Notes under the pieces: model-generated | What the model was told of the DNA's origin: nothing | Databases searched by the model: none | What the model saw: the letters and a program-made list of their open reading frames with translations, nothing else | Program-made: the position numbers and the translations under genes | Assembly (NCBI GenBank): GCA_946641795.1 | Contig: CAMPBZ010000062.1 | Coordinates: forward strand, 1 to 6,897 | Length of the DNA stretch: 6,897 nucleotides | Direction of reading: 5' to 3' | Origin: an uncultured Clostridia bacterium | GTDB lineage: Bacteria; Bacillota; Clostridia; Oscillospirales; CAG-272 | Shown here: positions 5,381 to 6,897 of the stretch, one piece after another | How the letters are laid out: each line of letters begins with the position of its first letter | How positions within the stretch are numbered: position 1 is the stretch's first letter

Positions 5381-6897
5381 ATGAAAAAATTAACCAAAAG
5401 CAAACAATTTGACGGTGTCAAAGGCCCGGTGCTCACCATTGTAATGGACGGCGTCGGTCTTGCACCGGATACCATTTCCAATGCGGTCAAAAGCGCCTAT
5501 ACGCCCAACCTGGACCGCCTGATGGCCGAGTACCCGATGGTCGCGCTCAAAGCGCACGGCACCGCGGTCGGTCTCCCCTCGGACGACGATATGGGCAACA
5601 GCGAGGTCGGCCACAACGCGCTGGGCGCCGGGCAGGTGTTTGCGCAGGGGGCAAAATTGGTGTCCAACTCCATTGCCTCGGGCAAAATGTTCGCTTCGGC
5701 AACTTGGCAGGAGCTTGTGGGCAACGTCAAGGCGAACGGCAGTACGTTGCATTTTCTCGGCCTGTTTTCGGACGGCAATGTTCACTCGCACATCGACCAC
5801 CTCAAAGCAATGCTGACCGAGGCCAAAAAAGAGGGCGTTGGCAAAGTGCGCGTGCATATTTTGCTGGACGGCCGCGACGTTGGCGAGACCTCGGCGCTTG
5901 ACTACATTCTCCCGTTTGAGGACTTTCTTGATACCCTCCGTGCGCCGGATTTTGATATTTGCATTGCCTCCGGCGGCGGCAGAATGCAGATCACCATGGA
6001 CCGCTACGAGGCCAACTGGGCAATGGTGGCGGCCGGCTGGAAGACCCACGTGCTGGGCGAGGGGCGGCAGTTTGCAAGCGCCGCCGAAGCGGTGGAAACC
6101 TACCGCAAGGAACTGCACGTCATCGACCAGGATCTGCCCGCTTTTGTGATCGCAAAGGACGGCAAGCCTGTGGGAACGGTGGAGGACGGCGACAGCGTCA
6201 TCTTCTACAACTTCCGCGGCGACCGCTCCATTGAAATTTCCCGCGCCTTTGACGCGCCCGAAGGGGAGTTTGACAAATTCGATCGCGTGCGCGTGCCGAA
6301 GGTCAAATTTGCCGGAATGCTGGAATACGACGGCGACCTGCACATTCCCAAAAAATATCTCGTCTCTCCGCCCGAAATCACCAATACGATGGGCGAGTAC
6401 CTTGCCGGCACCGGCATCCCGGTTCTTGCAATGTCCGAAACGCAAAAGTACGGCCATGTCACCTATTTCTGGAACGGCAACAAGTCGGGCAAGTTTGATG
6501 AAAAGCTGGAAACCTATATTGAAATCCCTTCGGATGTCGTTCCGTTTGAACAGCGCCCTTGGATGAAGTGTGCCGAGATCACCGATAAACTCATCGAATG
6601 CCTGCAATCGGGCAAGTATAAGGTTCTGCGCGTCAATTTCCCCAACGGCGATATGGTGGGGCATACCGGCTCGCTGGCGGCAACCCGGTGCTCGATGGAA
6701 GCGCTGGATTTGCAGTTGGGCAGAATTTTGCCGGTGGTGGACGCGCTGGGCGGCGTTGCCATTATCACCGCCGACCACGGGAACGCCGACGAAATGTTTG
6801 AAATGGACAAAAAGACGGGTCAGCCCAAGCTGGATAAAAACGGCAAAATGAAGGCCAAAACCAGCCATACGCTCAACCCCGTGCCCTGCATTTTCTA
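5381..6897 (+). CDS. gpmI: 2,3-bisphosphoglycerate-independent phosphoglycerate mutase (partial, C-terminus outside window)
   Basis: This enzyme interconverts 3- and 2-phosphoglycerate in glycolysis and gluconeogenesis using two metal ions and a phosphoserine intermediate. 505 codons are visible. Visible residues are metal-binding D23 (VMDGVG), catalytic S74 in MGNSEVGHNALGAG (71-84), VHSH (134-137), LDGRD (162-166), SGGGRM (197-202), FRGDR (278-282), SETQKYGHVTYFWNGN (352-367) with K356, NFPNGDMVGHTG (419-430; D424, H428), TADHGN (463-468; D465, H466) and TSHT with H496. Domain order is phosphatase, inserted phosphotransferase (about 90-305), phosphatase. The wording of these motifs (AHGTAVGLP, FAQGAKLV, ETQKYGHVTYFWNGN) matches the plant and trypanosome enzymes rather than the usual Bacillus/E. 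coli type of about 511 residues. That longer class is near 550, so roughly 45 residues are missing at the right edge. The ATG at 5381 has SD GGAGG seven bases upstream. Confidence 0.96.
   Translation, partial: MKKLTKSKQFDGVKGPVLTIVMDGVGLAPDTISNAVKSAYTPNLDRLMAEYPMVALKAHGTAVGLPSDDDMGNSEVGHNALGAGQVFAQGAKLVSNSIASGKMFASATWQELVGNVKANGSTLHFLGLFSDGNVHSHIDHLKAMLTEAKKEGVGKVRVHILLDGRDVGETSALDYILPFEDFLDTLRAPDFDICIASGGGRMQITMDRYEANWAMVAAGWKTHVLGEGRQFASAAEAVETYRKELHVIDQDLPAFVIAKDGKPVGTVEDGDSVIFYNFRGDRSIEISRAFDAPEGEFDKFDRVRVPKVKFAGMLEYDGDLHIPKKYLVSPPEITNTMGEYLAGTGIPVLAMSETQKYGHVTYFWNGNKSGKFDEKLETYIEIPSDVVPFEQRPWMKCAEITDKLIECLQSGKYKVLRVNFPNGDMVGHTGSLAATRCSMEALDLQLGRILPVVDALGGVAIITADHGNADEMFEMDKKTGQPKLDKNGKMKAKTSHTLNPVPCIF

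Noticed and set aside
5390..6868. A 492-codon open frame on the minus strand opposite gpmI.
   Set aside because: gpmI is certain from its catalytic motifs. The antisense frame is a His/Arg/Gly/Val-rich product of codon bias, with no promoter or SD seen.

Overview
The window carries genes of an endospore-forming Firmicute, most likely an uncultured, fairly GC-rich member of class Clostridia. The support is five consecutive spoIIIA sporulation genes, an Mrp-type Fe-S carrier ATPase with a clostridial-looking cysteine-rich N-terminus, and sigma-A-type promoters with strong Shine-Dalgarno (SD) sequences. Family-level placement is not possible from the sequence alone.

Layout. Positions 1-3082 (minus strand) hold spoIIIAA-AB-AC-AD-AE in the canonical order, tightly packed or overlapping. 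The fifth gene, spoIIIAE, runs off the left edge, so AF, AG and AH would lie outside the window. These proteins belong to the channel complex between mother cell and forespore: AA is the ATPase, AB a GspF-like membrane protein, and AC, AD and AE are polytopic membrane subunits. Positions 3083-3211 form a divergent intergenic region with a good sigma-E-like promoter facing spoIIIAA and a weaker sigma-K-like match facing the other way. Positions 3212-4306 (plus) encode a P-loop ATPase of a poorly characterised family (resembling the group catalogued as PRK06851), built as two related halves of which only the first keeps a P-loop. Positions 4307-4344 are a perfect 17-bp-stem hairpin, a probable bidirectional terminator between convergent genes. 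Positions 4357-5199 (minus) encode an Mrp/NBP35-type ATPase. Positions 5200-5380 contain two divergent sigma-A-like promoters. Positions 5381-6897 (plus) encode most of a cofactor-independent phosphoglycerate mutase of the type best known from plants and trypanosomes, cut by the right edge.

The spoIIIA genes act together during engulfment. The other three genes are separate transcription units: one possibly sporulation-linked ATPase, one Fe-S cluster assembly or carrier protein, and one glycolytic enzyme. No RNA gene, CRISPR array, insertion sequence or phage element was seen. The points most worth checking are the missing standard start codon of spoIIIAE, the pseudo-duplicated ATPase with its possible late-sporulation promoter, and the plant/trypanosome-like mutase. 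Nothing here clearly amounts to a new system.
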